Positions 46,855 through 56,427 of a stretch of 64,000 nucleotides of DNA are shown one piece after another. The number at the start of each line of letters is the position of its first letter. Within the stretch, counting starts at the first letter, position 1. A program made the translations under genes and the position numbers. The notes beneath the pieces were generated by a model that worked only from the letters and a program-made list of their open reading frames with translations, had not been told where the DNA came from and ran no database searches. Source of the stretch: Paenibacillus sp. FSL H8-0332 (GTDB lineage Bacteria > Bacillota > Bacilli > Paenibacillales > Paenibacillaceae); the NCBI RefSeq assembly GCF_037963835.1, contig NZ_CP150145.1:1488001-1552000 (forward strand). Reading direction: 5' to 3'.

Positions 46855-47916
46855 GTGGCCAAAAAAGTAACGATGCAAAAAATAGCCGATCATCTCGGGG
46901 TCTCCAAGTTCGTCGTATCCAAATCGCTCTCTGGCAAGGAGGGGGTCAATGAGACCACCCGGGAACGGGTGATTCAAGCCGCCTCTCAGCTGGGATATTT
47001 CACTCAAAAAAACGCCTATGTGCAAAGTCCGAAGCGCCGTTCCCTGACGGGAGAACAAGACCGCAATAAGCAATCCGTGCTGGTGCTGATGCCCAATATC
47101 CGTTCTCAGACCCAAGATTCACTATATTGGGGCAAAATCGTTGATGGCATTGCGATGGCGCTGGATCAGGAGGGGCTGGGCATGGTGATCATTTCAGAGC
47201 ACCGGGCTGATAATTTCGTTAATGTCCTCAATCCGGACGGCCTGCTCGGTCTGATCGGAGTAGGGCAGATCTCCACCTCACTGCTGCTCGAAGTGCACCG
47301 GATCGGGCTCCCGCTGGTCATGATCGACCATGAGGATGCGTTAATTCCGTGTGATACTGTATTTGCGAATAACATCGATTCTATGGCACGGCTCTGCAAC
47401 CACCTGATTGGTAGCGGACATACGTTATTTCACTTTGTCGGCAATATCCGTTACTCCCGCAGCTTCGGTGACCGCTGGATCGGGTTCCGCAGCGCACTGG
47501 AGGAGAGTCATCTGAAGACCCCGGCTATCGATGATGAGCTGCTGCTGGAAGGGATGTATGATGAAGCGCTCCGTGAAGAATTCAGGCTCTGGGTCGCCGC
47601 ACGAAAAGAATCGGATACTCTGCCAACTGCACTCGTGTGTGCGAACGATTTCACGGCCCTGGCGATTAGTGAAGTGTTGCAGGAAGCAGGGCTAGACATT
47701 CCTGCTGATATTTCTGTGACAGGCTTTGACAATATTGAGGATTCCCTGCGGGGGGTAACTCCGCTTACAACCGTGCATGTTCCTAAGGAGGCTATGGGCC
47801 GGGCAGCTGTAGAGAAGCTGCTGAACCGAATTCAGAATCCCGCTGTACCGCTGGAGAAAATTCTGATCTCCGCAGATATCGTCCACCGGGATTCTGTAGG
47901 CAAACCCCGGGCTTGA
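46855..47916 (+). CDS. LacI family transcriptional regulator
   Basis: 353 residues, GTG start 7 bases after GGAGG. The N-terminal helix-turn-helix (VTMQKIADHLGVSKFVVSKSLSGKEGV) is followed by a periplasmic-binding-type sugar domain and the hinge-helix region. It departs from the usual LacI hinge (NQNAR becomes TQKNAYVQSPKRR). It probably controls the mannan genes through palindromes such as TGATAGCGCTATCA at 50778. Confidence 0.9.
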   Translation: MAKKVTMQKIADHLGVSKFVVSKSLSGKEGVNETTRERVIQAASQLGYFTQKNAYVQSPKRRSLTGEQDRNKQSVLVLMPNIRSQTQDSLYWGKIVDGIAMALDQEGLGMVIISEHRADNFVNVLNPDGLLGLIGVGQISTSLLLEVHRIGLPLVMIDHEDALIPCDTVFANNIDSMARLCNHLIGSGHTLFHFVGNIRYSRSFGDRWIGFRSALEESHLKTPAIDDELLLEGMYDEALREEFRLWVAARKESDTLPTALVCANDFTALAISEVLQEAGLDIPADISVTGFDNIEDSLRGVTPLTTVHVPKEAMGRAAVEKLLNRIQNPAVPLEKILISADIVHRDSVGKPRA

Positions 47917-47955
47917 AGCAACAAAATAACCCCAAAAAGTGGAGCTTTAGCTTAA

Positions 47956-48095
47956 ATATAAGAATTTATATGTTGCACACGATAACTTATCCTTCTATTT
48001 CTCGCTAAAACGGTACCGTCCTCTAAAAGGACGGCAAAGCCGTTTCCACTTGCGATGATGACTCAGGCACTTTGCGGGGACCCCATAGCATATAA
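47956..48095 (+). repeat. Intergenic repeat family 4, copy 2
   Basis: The first 98 bases match 17635-17732 with four differences. The continuation, GATGATGACTCAGGCACTTT then GCGGGG, recurs on the opposite strand at 58554-58590. Confidence 0.75.
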
Positions 48096-48109
48096 ATTCT
48101 TTCAAAAAG

Positions 48110-48144
48110 AAACGGTACTGTCCTATGAAAGGACGGTACCGTTT
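48110..48144. terminator. Hairpin terminator between convergent LacI and GH130_1 genes
   Basis: AAACGGTACTGTCC and GGACGGTACCGTTT form a long stem. On the minus strand it is followed by a T-rich tract, so it best serves the GH130 gene. Confidence 0.75.
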
Positions 48145-48157
48145 CTGCTTGTTTGCG

Positions 48158-49333
48158 TTATTTCAATTGTAAATTCCGGTCGATCATAGCGATACGCTGC
48201 TGTACGCAAGCATAGGAACGAAGCGGATCTTCAGGAGTATTCATGACATAATCGAGCAGTTGGTCTACGGTGGTGGCAGCTACATGGATACGGGTATCGG
48301 AGGAAGCGTAGTAGATGAATACCTCTCCGTTGTCACGGGCGATTACACCGTTGCAGAAGACAACATTGGATACATCACCGACGCGCTCTTCGCCGTCTGG
48401 AGCAATGAAATGTCCCCCTGGGGCATGAGTCACACGGTTAGGTTCCGCAAGGTCAGACAAGAAGGCATACAGCACATAGCGCAGGCCGGCAGCTGTATTG
48501 CGGACGCCATGAGCGATGTGCAGCCAGCCGAGCGGTGTTTTGATCGGGGCCGGCCCTTGACCGTTCTTCACTTCTTTGATGGTATGGTAGTAGCGCTGGT
48601 CGATGATCGTCTCACGGGTGATAACAGCGTTCTCAATCTGCTCCGATAAGCCCCAGCCGATGCCGCCGCCGGAACCGGCGGCGATGAACCCGTCCTGCGG
48701 GCGCGTGTAGAAGGCATACTTGCCGTCAACGAATTCTGGATGCAGGACCACGTTGCGCTGTTGGGCGGAGCCGGTCTTAAGATCGGCGAGACGCTCCCAG
48801 GTCTTGAGATCCTTGGTACGGGCAATGCCGCACTGCGCAACGGCGCTGGACAAATCGCCAGGGGCAGCCTCCGGGTCCTTGCGTTCGGTGCAGAACAGGC
48901 CGTAGATCCAGCCATCCTCATGCTGTACCAGGCGCATGTCATAGACGTTGATATCCAGGTCTGCGGTCTCAGGAAGCACTACGGGGTGATCCCAGAAGCG
49001 GAAGCCGTCCACACCGCTGCTGCTCTCGGCAACGGCGAAGAAGGATTTGCGGTCATTGCCCTCCACCCGGGCAACGATGTAGAATTTGCCGTTCAGTTCA
49101 ATAGCTCCGGGATTGAATACGCCGTTCACTCCGATTCTCTCTGCGAAATACGGGTTGCTCTCCTCATTGAAGTCGTAACGCCAGATCAGGGGGGCGTGCT
49201 CCGCAGTGAGCAGGGGATACTTGTAGCGGTCATAAATGCCGTTGCCGTAAGGCAGCTTCTCATTGGTGCGGCCAATCAGGGCTTCATAACGTTCAGTCAA
49301 TGCCTGCTTGCGTTGTTCAAAAATGGTACTCAT
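48158..49333 (-). CDS. GH130_1 4-O-beta-D-mannosyl-D-glucose phosphorylase
   Basis: 391 residues, family length. Five-bladed propeller with the GH130_1 blocks [61 protein letters not shown] (Asp132 the catalytic acid) and [17 protein letters not shown]. It phosphorolyses mannosyl-glucose into mannose-1-phosphate and glucose. No signal peptide. Its ATG overlaps the stop of the epimerase gene (ATGA), which matches the known epimerase-phosphorylase pathway for beta-1,4-mannobiose. Confidence 0.92.
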   Translation of the reverse strand: MSTIFEQRKQALTERYEALIGRTNEKLPYGNGIYDRYKYPLLTAEHAPLIWRYDFNEESNPYFAERIGVNGVFNPGAIELNGKFYIVARVEGNDRKSFFAVAESSSGVDGFRFWDHPVVLPETADLDINVYDMRLVQHEDGWIYGLFCTERKDPEAAPGDLSSAVAQCGIARTKDLKTWERLADLKTGSAQQRNVVLHPEFVDGKYAFYTRPQDGFIAAGSGGGIGWGLSEQIENAVITRETIIDQRYYHTIKEVKNGQGPAPIKTPLGWLHIAHGVRNTAAGLRYVLYAFLSDLAEPNRVTHAPGGHFIAPDGEERVGDVSNVVFCNGVIARDNGEVFIYYASSDTRIHVAATTVDQLLDYVMNTPEDPLRSYACVQQRIAMIDRNLQLK

Positions 49334-50577
49334 TGTATAGTCTCCTTTATATCTGAGGTTTCGCCAAGCCGTCTAATCATCTCGAAGCAGGCCCGGCTGT
49401 TGTGATAGGGGCATTTCCAGGCGCTGACCTTCGGTGCATGGGCCAGCGGCTGCAGGGATTCATCCACCCCCCAGTGCCATTCGCCCAGCTTAGGATCAAT
49501 AATATATTTCTCTGTGAAACTCCATGAGCTCTCAGCGGCTTCCAGGAAACGCAAATCTCCAGTTAACTGATATGCATTGTAGAATCCGACCATGGCTTCA
49601 GCCTGCGGCCACCAGTCTCTGGACTCGTGGGCTTTGTCAATGAAGCCGCTTAGATCTGCCTCATTCCAGATTCCGCCGTCCGGCGCTACCCCCTCAGTCA
49701 GTGCAGCTTCGGCCATCGACAGGGTTGCCTTGCGCACGCGTTCAAGCAGGGCCTCGTCTCCAAGTACTTCCGCAGCTTCATAGAGCAGCCAGCTTCCCTC
49801 AATGTCATGGCCGAAGGAGATATGCTCTGACTTCACCTGCCACTCTTCATCCATGAACAAATGGAAGTGCTTGCCGTCCGAATCCAGGATATGCTCCAGC
49901 ATGGTTTCGATTAGCTCAGCGAGCTTGCTTCTGAGTGTCTCTGACTTCCATACCCGGTACAAGCCGATGTACCCTTCCAGTACATGCAGATGTGTATTCA
50001 TGGATTTTTTCTCATTCATATCCTTCGCGCTGAGACTTAGGGAATCGGTCATCTCCCACTCCCGCGATAAGGCTTCAATATACCCTTTGTGAAGAGGGTC
50101 ATAACCGTATTTCTCAATCAAATGGAACAATTGGGTTGCTTGGCGCAGGACGTCGTCCCGGCCGGTGGCATGATGGTACTCAGCCAAGGCATAGATGACA
50201 AAAGCGAGTCCATAGATTTGTTTCTTGGGCTGGGATGCAGATCCGTGTTCATCTACCATCCAGAAGAAGCCGCCGAATTCGGAATCTGTGAAATTCTGAA
50301 TGAGGTAATCATAGGCGCGGTCGGCCATAGCCAGATAATCTGCAGTTCCGTACACTCTGTAAGCACTTGCAAATGTCCAGAGAATCCGTGCATTCAGTAC
50401 AAGGCTTTTGTCTGCACCGGGCAACACCTGCAGCTGATTATCCATTTCACCGATAAAGCCGCCATGAGTATCATCCAGGGCATGCTTCATCCAGAAGCCC
50501 AGAATATTGTGTTTCAGCTCTGCTTCCAGCCGGGTGCGCCATACTTCGGTTGCATTATTCATATTTTTTCTGTTCAC
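49330..50577 (-). CDS. Cellobiose 2-epimerase-like enzyme (AGE family)
   Basis: 415 residues from GTG 50577; ATG 50562 would give 410 and neither has ideal spacing to AAGGAG. (alpha/alpha)6 barrel with the catalytic histidines of the family: [10 protein letters not shown] (about 194-203), [10 protein letters not shown] (His257) and [12 protein letters not shown] near the C-terminus. It converts beta-1,4-mannobiose to mannosyl-glucose, the substrate of the overlapping GH130_1 gene. A role as N-acylglucosamine 2-epimerase is excluded by context more than by sequence. Confidence 0.9.
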   Translation of the reverse strand: MNRKNMNNATEVWRTRLEAELKHNILGFWMKHALDDTHGGFIGEMDNQLQVLPGADKSLVLNARILWTFASAYRVYGTADYLAMADRAYDYLIQNFTDSEFGGFFWMVDEHGSASQPKKQIYGLAFVIYALAEYHHATGRDDVLRQATQLFHLIEKYGYDPLHKGYIEALSREWEMTDSLSLSAKDMNEKKSMNTHLHVLEGYIGLYRVWKSETLRSKLAELIETMLEHILDSDGKHFHLFMDEEWQVKSEHISFGHDIEGSWLLYEAAEVLGDEALLERVRKATLSMAEAALTEGVAPDGGIWNEADLSGFIDKAHESRDWWPQAEAMVGFYNAYQLTGDLRFLEAAESSWSFTEKYIIDPKLGEWHWGVDESLQPLAHAPKVSAWKCPYHNSRACFEMIRRLGETSDIKETIQ

Positions 50578-50643
50578 TCCTTAATAGTGCTTGCTGGTGT
50601 TGGAGTTATTTTTTATAATTGTTATTATTATATTAGTATATAA

Positions 50644-50657
50644 TGATAACGATATAT
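50644..50657. promoter_or_regulatory. Operator-like site before the epimerase operon
   Basis: TGATAACGATATAT resembles the palindrome at 50778 (shared TGATA-N-CG-N-TAT). It lies between a possible -35 and the minus-strand -10 TATACT (50635-50640). Confidence 0.4.
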
Positions 50658-50777
50658 AACCATGTTATAACCCTTTTCGGCCGGGAATTCAAGCGGGAAT
50701 TGGATGAAGTCAATTGAAGACTATAAAAGTGGATAGGGGCACATTTTCTAATGGTTATGTAGGGTCTATAATTGTAT

Positions 50778-50791
50778 TGATAGCGCTATCA
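50778..50791. promoter_or_regulatory. Perfect palindromic operator before the response regulator
   Basis: TGATAGCGCTATCA, a perfect 14-base palindrome, starts five bases after a -10 TATAAT (50767-50772). The binding-protein promoter at 51864 shows the same -10-to-operator spacing. It fits a LacI-family or CcpA site. Confidence 0.65.
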
Positions 50792-50819
50792 TCATAGATG
50801 AAACGACGGGGGCGATAGG

Positions 50820-51584
50820 GTGGTAATCCGGATCATGATTGCGGATGATGAGGAAGTGATCCGCCGCGGGCTGGAGAAGATCGCTTCCAGAATGGATGTG
50901 GAGGTCAGGGTAATCGGCTCGTACAGCAACGGGCTTGAGGCCTGGAACCATCTGCAGGAGCTAAGCCTGAAGGAGATCGATCTTCTTATTACAGATATCA
51001 AGATGCCGAGAATGGATGGATTCCAGCTGATTGAAGAGGCGAGAGGACATCTTAAGCAGCTGCCTATAGCAGTGCTGAGCGGCTTCAGTGAATTCGACTA
51101 CGCCCGTAAGGCCATGCGCTTCGGTGTACTTGATTATCTGCTGAAGCCCATTGATAAGGCACAATTATATGATCTGCTCAAAAGTGTAGAAGCGACCCGG
51201 CAGACGCCTGCGGCTGCTCCCTCCGATGAAGTGCCGCATCAGCCTTCCGAAGGTGGGGAGCATTATGTAGTAGAGCAGATGAAGAGCATTCTTGAGCAGG
51301 ATTACGGTCTTAATTTCGAGCTTGAGCGGCTGGCTGAGGCCGTGGGAATGAATGCGAGTTATATCAGCAGGCTGTTCAAGCATAAGACAGGGCAGACCAT
51401 TACCGACTACTTGATCGGCATCCGTATTGCGGAGGCCAAGAAGATGCTTCTCCATCATCCGGACCTGAAGAATTATGAGATTGCTGACAAAGTCGGCTAC
51501 AGCGATCCGGTGTATTTCAATAAGCTGTTCAAGAAGATGTGCGGCATGACTCCCAAGGAATATAAAAGCCGGTACAGATCATAA
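50820..51584 (+). CDS. YesN-type AraC response regulator
   Basis: 254 residues, GTG start after GGGGGCG. Receiver domain with acidic pocket Asp9/Asp10, phospho-acceptor Asp59 (LLITDIKMP) and the lysine of DYLLKPID; C-terminal AraC domain (about 150-253) with NASYISRLFKHKTGQTITDYL and NYEIADKVGYSDPVYFNKLFKK. Shorter than most YesN proteins, as the middle domain is only a short linker. Probably phosphorylated by the YesM-type kinase at 43609 and an activator of the transporter operon downstream. Confidence 0.93.
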   Translation: MVIRIMIADDEEVIRRGLEKIASRMDVEVRVIGSYSNGLEAWNHLQELSLKEIDLLITDIKMPRMDGFQLIEEARGHLKQLPIAVLSGFSEFDYARKAMRFGVLDYLLKPIDKAQLYDLLKSVEATRQTPAAAPSDEVPHQPSEGGEHYVVEQMKSILEQDYGLNFELERLAEAVGMNASYISRLFKHKTGQTITDYLIGIRIAEAKKMLLHHPDLKNYEIADKVGYSDPVYFNKLFKKMCGMTPKEYKSRYRS

Positions 51585-51620
51585 GCTTGCGTCGCACTTT
51601 ACAGGAAAAGAGCCCATTGG

Positions 51621-51666
51621 CACTACCATTTCACTTCTTCAGGGAGTGATAGGGTAGTGTTTTTTA
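51621..51666 (+). terminator. Terminator after the response regulator
   Basis: CACTACCATTTCACT pairs with GGAGTGATAGGGTAGTG, followed by TTTTTTATT. Confidence 0.85.
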
Positions 51667-51863
51667 TTAATTAGGAAATAAGATTTTCGTCCGATGTGGA
51701 TAGGATGTGCGGTCATGTTGGCCGAATGTAATCGAAAAACCGACTACATTTGGCGATGTGCAGACGTTTTGTTTTTGCTTCCAATATATTTTATATAACA
51801 AAAATAACAAATTGAAGACCAGAAAAAGCAATTTAAACCATCGTTTAAAGCCGAATCAAGGTC

Positions 51864-51888
51864 TATAATGGCAATGTAAGCGATAACA
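51864..51888 (+). promoter_or_regulatory. -10 element and cre site of the mannan transporter operon
   Basis: TATAAT at 51864-51869 is followed five bases later by TGTAAGCGATAACA (51875-51888), which meets the cre consensus at every defined position. CcpA bound there would block initiation when preferred sugars are present. Confidence 0.7.
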
Positions 51889-52007
51889 ACATGTGAATTA
51901 AGTTTATTTTTAGGATGGTTAGGGTTCTGTTTGTTGGGGGAATCATTCTGTTGTTATTTTTTTGTTATTATACTATTCCGTTCCAAATGAAGAGAGGGGT
52001 CAGAAAT

Positions 52008-53387
52008 ATGATGAAAAAAACTAAAGCAGTTACCGGGTTGACAGCGCTGACACTGATGGCCGGATTGTTCTCCGGCTGTGCATCTAACAACAATAATGCC
52101 ACTAATTCCGCAGCAACAAATACAGGCGGGAACACAGGCACCGCAGCGGGGGCAACAGCCGCTCCAGGGGGAGATGCCGCCAAGGATATCAAGGGTGATA
52201 TTACGGTTATTACACAGCGGACGGATATTGTAGATACCGTGTTCAAAGACTACGCCGCCAAATTCAATGAGAAATATCCAGATGTCAAAGTGAATTTCGA
52301 AGCCTTATCCACCTATGAGGATCAGATCAAAATCCGCATGAGCACCAGTGATTACGGAGATGTTCTGCTCCTGCCTACCAGCGTAGCGATCAAAGACCTG
52401 CCAGATTTCTTCGAGCCGCTGGGTAAAAAGTCTGACCTGGAGCAGCAATATACAGGCCTCGAAGAGCGGACGGTAGACGGGATTTCATACGGCATTCCGA
52501 TTACGGTTAATTTCTCCGGCGTGATCTATAACAAGCAGGTCTTCAAGGATGCCGGAGTGAGCGAGATTCCAAGAACCTTTGATCAGTTCTCCGCCGCACT
52601 GAAGAGCATCAAGGAGAAGACGGATGCCGTTCCTCTCTACACGAACTATGCTGCGGGCTGGACGCTGACCCAGTGGGAAGCGGATCTGGCTACCGTTGCC
52701 GGAGACCGTGAATATGTCAACATCGGCCAGGTAGCCTCCGACGATAACTTTGTTCCAGGCCAGCCGCACTATGAGCTCTACAAGGTAATGTACGATGCAG
52801 CCAAAGACGGTCTGATTGAAGAAGACCCTACTACAACCGACTGGGAATCCTCCAAGGCAGATCTGGCGAACGGCAAAATTGGTACGATGATGCTTGGCTC
52901 CTGGGCCATCGGTCAGATCAAAGGACTGGCAGCGAACCCGGATGATGTAGGCTTCATGCCATTCCCGACCAATGCTGACAAGATCCTGGTTCCGTTGTCT
53001 GACGACTATAATCTGGGGGTTAGCATTCACAGCAAAAATAAAGAAGCCGCCAGAGCATGGGTGGACTGGTTCATTAATGAATCCGGTTATCCGACTACTG
53101 AAGGCGGAGGCATGAGCCCGGTAAAGGGAGCCGAGCTGCCTGAAATCCTCAAGCAATTTGCAGGTACAGACATCACCTTCGACACGCTTGCTCCAGCCAA
53201 AGCGGGTGAAGAGGGCTGGGTGGATGCCATTGATAAAGAGGCTGAAATCGGCTTGTGGCAGCCTGACTTCAAGAAGGTAATCATCGAAGCAGCGATTGGC
53301 AACCGGAAGCAATCCTATGATGACATTATGAAAGAACTAAATGATAAATGGAAAGCAGCCAGAGCCAAAATTGTGACTGCCAAGTAG
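52008..53387 (+). CDS. Sugar ABC transporter substrate-binding lipoprotein
   Basis: About 459 residues from ATG 52008 (GAGGGG upstream; the next codon is also ATG). The frame is open back to 51915, but that would place a non-signal stretch ahead of the lipoprotein signal. Lipobox FSGC, then an Asn/Thr/Ala-rich spacer (about 25-60) and a family 1 binding fold. First gene of a binding protein-permease-permease-GH130 operon, so the ligand is probably a beta-mannooligosaccharide. Confidence 0.93.
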   Translation: MMKKTKAVTGLTALTLMAGLFSGCASNNNNATNSAATNTGGNTGTAAGATAAPGGDAAKDIKGDITVITQRTDIVDTVFKDYAAKFNEKYPDVKVNFEALSTYEDQIKIRMSTSDYGDVLLLPTSVAIKDLPDFFEPLGKKSDLEQQYTGLEERTVDGISYGIPITVNFSGVIYNKQVFKDAGVSEIPRTFDQFSAALKSIKEKTDAVPLYTNYAAGWTLTQWEADLATVAGDREYVNIGQVASDDNFVPGQPHYELYKVMYDAAKDGLIEEDPTTTDWESSKADLANGKIGTMMLGSWAIGQIKGLAANPDDVGFMPFPTNADKILVPLSDDYNLGVSIHSKNKEAARAWVDWFINESGYPTTEGGGMSPVKGAELPEILKQFAGTDITFDTLAPAKAGEEGWVDAIDKEAEIGLWQPDFKKVIIEAAIGNRKQSYDDIMKELNDKWKAARAKIVTAK

Positions 53388-53405
53388 ATTAAAGATCAAA
53401 AGAAA

Positions 53406-53434
53406 GGGAGATGCCGGTAACGGCATAATCCCCT
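53406..53434 (+). other. Intercistronic hairpin between binding protein and permease genes
   Basis: ATGCCG-GTAA-CGGCAT extended by GGGAG/TCCCC. Such stems after binding-protein genes commonly protect the upstream mRNA or partly terminate, giving more binding protein than permease. Confidence 0.55.
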
Positions 53435-53493
53435 TCACTTTTGCAGGGATAGAAGCGGAATGATGAGCAGTAAGTTTTCAGGAGGTGTGGAGA

Positions 53494-54375
53494 GTGCCTA
53501 AATTGTCTAACATGAGCTATAAAAATCAACGGATTCTGATCATCTTTTTATTTTCGCTAGTACCCGTAGTTCTGCTGCTGACGTTCTCCTATTTACCTGT
53601 CTTTAAAATGTTTCAGTACAGCTTCACCAGCTGGAACGGGCTAAGCAAAAATATGGAGTATATCGGCTTTGATAACTACAAGACGATCTTTACCAAGCCG
53701 GAGTACTTCGCCGTGTTCAAGGTCAGCTTGTATTACTTTTTTGCCACCTTTATCCAGATGGGGCTGGCGCTTTATTTTGCCACGATTCTGAGCTTCAATG
53801 TCCGGCTGAAGAACTGGTTCAAGGGGATTCTGTTCTTTCCGACCTTGCTGAACGGTGTGGCGATCGGGTTCATCTTCCTGTTCTTCTTCAAGCCGGAAGG
53901 CACCCTTAATACCATTCTTGATCTGCTCGGCCTCGGGGCGCTGCAACAAAAATGGCTGCTGAATCCGCAGCTGATTAACATCTCTCTCGCTTTTGCCTCG
54001 GTATGGCGTTACATGGGGATGAACTTTATTATCTTCCTTGGTGCGATCTCCTCAATCGGCAGTGATATCTATGAAGCCTCGGAGATAGACGGGGCTAACC
54101 GCTGGCATCAGTTCCGGCATATCATCATTCCAAGCATCAAGCGTATCCTCCAGCTCAATCTGATTCTCGCGGTGAGCGGGGCCATCGGGGTGTTTGAGAT
54201 TCCGTATGTCATGACCGGCGGCTCCAACGGCAGCGGCACTTTTGTCATCCAGACCGTCGATGTGGCCTTCAAATACAGCAAGCTGGGGCTGGCTTCGGCA
54301 ATGGCTGTGGTCCTGCTTGGTATTGTGGTGCTGGTCACTATCCTGCAGCGCATTCTGATCAAGGAGGAGAAATAG
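53494..54375 (+). CDS. Sugar ABC transporter permease (UgpA/MalF type)
   Basis: 293 residues from GTG 53494, with AGGAGGT upstream. Six predicted membrane segments and the EAA loop YEASEIDGANRWHQFRHIIIP at about residues 192-212. It pairs with the next gene (4-base gap). No ATPase gene is present in the operon. Confidence 0.93.
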   Translation: MPKLSNMSYKNQRILIIFLFSLVPVVLLLTFSYLPVFKMFQYSFTSWNGLSKNMEYIGFDNYKTIFTKPEYFAVFKVSLYYFFATFIQMGLALYFATILSFNVRLKNWFKGILFFPTLLNGVAIGFIFLFFFKPEGTLNTILDLLGLGALQQKWLLNPQLINISLAFASVWRYMGMNFIIFLGAISSIGSDIYEASEIDGANRWHQFRHIIIPSIKRILQLNLILAVSGAIGVFEIPYVMTGGSNGSGTFVIQTVDVAFKYSKLGLASAMAVVLLGIVVLVTILQRILIKEEK

Positions 54376-54379
54376 AGCG

Positions 54380-55213
54380 ATGCATACCTTCAAATACAAC
54401 CTGGCCGCTGTGTTTAAATATATCTCCCTGGTGCTGGGCGCGCTTATGGCATTGATGCCGATTGTGGTGGTCTTCTTTGCTTCCCTGAAAACCAATGCCG
54501 AGTATGCCTCAACCGGTCCGCTGACCCTGCCGGAGAACTGGCTGAATTTCGCCAACTATACTAAAGCCTTCGTAGACGGGAACATGCTGCTCGGCTTCAT
54601 GAACACGATCATTATCGTCCTTATTTCCATTGCGGGCGCTACGCTTACCGGCTCGATGATGGCTTATATTCTGGCCCGGTTCAAATTCAGAGGCAGCAAG
54701 GCGCTGATGGGGGCTTTTCTGCTGGCTACGCTGATTCCCGGAGTAACGACGCAAGTAGCAACTTTTCAGATCATCAATGCCCTGGACTTGTTCAATACCC
54801 GCTGGGCGCCGATTCTGATGTATCTGGGGACCGATATTATCGCTGTCTATATCTTCATGCAGTTCCTGGACTCGATCTCTGAGTCACTTGACGAATCGGC
54901 AATGCTGGATGGGGCCTCCTACTGGACGATCTACTGGAGAATTATTCTTCCGCTGCTGAGTCCGGCCATTGTGACGGTGATCATCGTGAAGGGCGTTAAT
55001 ATCTACAATGATTTCTACACCCCGTTCCTGTATATGCCCAAAAGCAGCCTGCAGGTCGTGTCCACTGCACTGTTCAAATTCAAAGGGCCTTACGGCTCCC
55101 AGTGGGAGGTCATCTGTGCCGCGATTATGATCGCGATCATTCCGACGCTGATCGCATTCGTAGCACTGCAGAAATACATCTATAACGGCTTCGCCCAAGG
55201 GTCGGTCAAATAA
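54380..55213 (+). CDS. Sugar ABC transporter permease (UgpE/MalG type)
   Basis: 277 residues, ATG after AAGGAGG. Six predicted membrane segments, EAA loop DESAMLDGASYWTIYWRIILP at about 172-192 and the usual ending YNGFAQGSVK. Second half of the mannooligosaccharide channel. Confidence 0.93.
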   Translation: MHTFKYNLAAVFKYISLVLGALMALMPIVVVFFASLKTNAEYASTGPLTLPENWLNFANYTKAFVDGNMLLGFMNTIIIVLISIAGATLTGSMMAYILARFKFRGSKALMGAFLLATLIPGVTTQVATFQIINALDLFNTRWAPILMYLGTDIIAVYIFMQFLDSISESLDESAMLDGASYWTIYWRIILPLLSPAIVTVIIVKGVNIYNDFYTPFLYMPKSSLQVVSTALFKFKGPYGSQWEVICAAIMIAIIPTLIAFVALQKYIYNGFAQGSVK

Positions 55214-55280
55214 AGCGGCAAGCCGGGGAGCAATACACCATCGCAGCGGCTGCTGCAACTATTATTGGAGGGATTCTATT

Positions 55281-56306
55281 ATGAGAGAAGTAAAGCTGAC
55301 TGGCAGCCAGAGTCTGCCGAATATGCCTTGGCAGGACAGACCTGCCGGGAATGACCATCCGGTCTGGAGACATAGCGATAACCCGGTGATCAAGCGTAAT
55401 CCGGCCAAAGGGGTCGCCCGCATCTTCAACAGCGCGGTGATCGCTTACGAGGGCAGCTTTCTGGGAGTCTTCCGCGTGGAGGATCACACGACCCGCCCCC
55501 ATCTGCGGATGGGCCGCAGCGCGGACGGCCTGGATTGGGTCATTGATGAGCAGCCGATCCAATTCATAGACGAGGCAGGCCAACCGTATATGCCACGTTA
55601 CGCGTATGATCCCCGTCTGGTGAAGGTGGAGGATACGTATTATATTATCTGGTGTACGGATTTCTACGGGGCGGCGATCGGCGTTGCCAAGACACAGGAT
55701 TTCAAGAGCTTCGTCAGCCTGGAGAATCCGTTCCTGCCGTTCAACCGCAACGGAGTGCTGTTTCCCCGAAAAATAGGCGGCAATTTCGTCATGCTCTCCC
55801 GGCCAAGCGACAGCGGGCATACTCCGTTCGGCGATGTCTTCCTGAGCGAGAGCCCTGACTTCGTCTACTGGGGAAAGCACCGCCATGTCATGACCAAGGG
55901 TGGACAAGGCTGGTGGCAGAGCACCAAGATCGGCGGCGGACCTGCGCCCATTGAGACCTCGGAAGGCTGGCTGATGTTCTACCATGGGGTTACAGGGACC
56001 TGTAACGGCCTTGTCTATAGCATGGGGGCTGTTATTTTGGATACGGATGAGCCTTCGAGAGTGAAATACCGCTCCCGGAACTTCGTGCTGACACCAGAGG
56101 AATGGTATGAAGAAAGAGGTTTTGTCAACAATGTACTCTTCCCTTGTGCTGCGCTGAGTGACACCGATACCGGACGGATTGCCATCTATTACGGGGCTGC
56201 GGACACCTATGTTGGTGTTGCCTACACCACCGTTGATGAAATCGTTAACTACGTCATTGAGACTCATGAAGAGGTTGGCGATGATGCCGGTCCTGGTAAG
56301 ATCTAA
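55281..56306 (+). CDS. GH130_2-like beta-1,4-mannooligosaccharide phosphorylase
   Basis: 341 residues, ATG after GGAGG. GH130 propeller with ARIFNSAVIAYEGSFLGVFRVED, YMPRYAYDPRL (Asp110 the catalytic acid), GPAPIETSEGWLMFYHGV and YYGAADTYVGVA. It is distinct from the GH130_1 enzyme at 48158 and closer to the subfamily acting on longer mannooligosaccharides, releasing mannose-1-phosphate from the non-reducing end. Last gene of the transporter operon; cytoplasmic. Confidence 0.9.
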   Translation: MREVKLTGSQSLPNMPWQDRPAGNDHPVWRHSDNPVIKRNPAKGVARIFNSAVIAYEGSFLGVFRVEDHTTRPHLRMGRSADGLDWVIDEQPIQFIDEAGQPYMPRYAYDPRLVKVEDTYYIIWCTDFYGAAIGVAKTQDFKSFVSLENPFLPFNRNGVLFPRKIGGNFVMLSRPSDSGHTPFGDVFLSESPDFVYWGKHRHVMTKGGQGWWQSTKIGGGPAPIETSEGWLMFYHGVTGTCNGLVYSMGAVILDTDEPSRVKYRSRNFVLTPEEWYEERGFVNNVLFPCAALSDTDTGRIAIYYGAADTYVGVAYTTVDEIVNYVIETHEEVGDDAGPGKI

Positions 56307-56427
56307 GCCTGTCCGCCACCCGACGCAATTTGCTGCATACAACAAAATCACAGCCACAGAAGAGCTGATGGTATATCATGAATAGGATCATGAATATCAA
56401 GAATACATAGAATCTGGCGGTGGTTTT

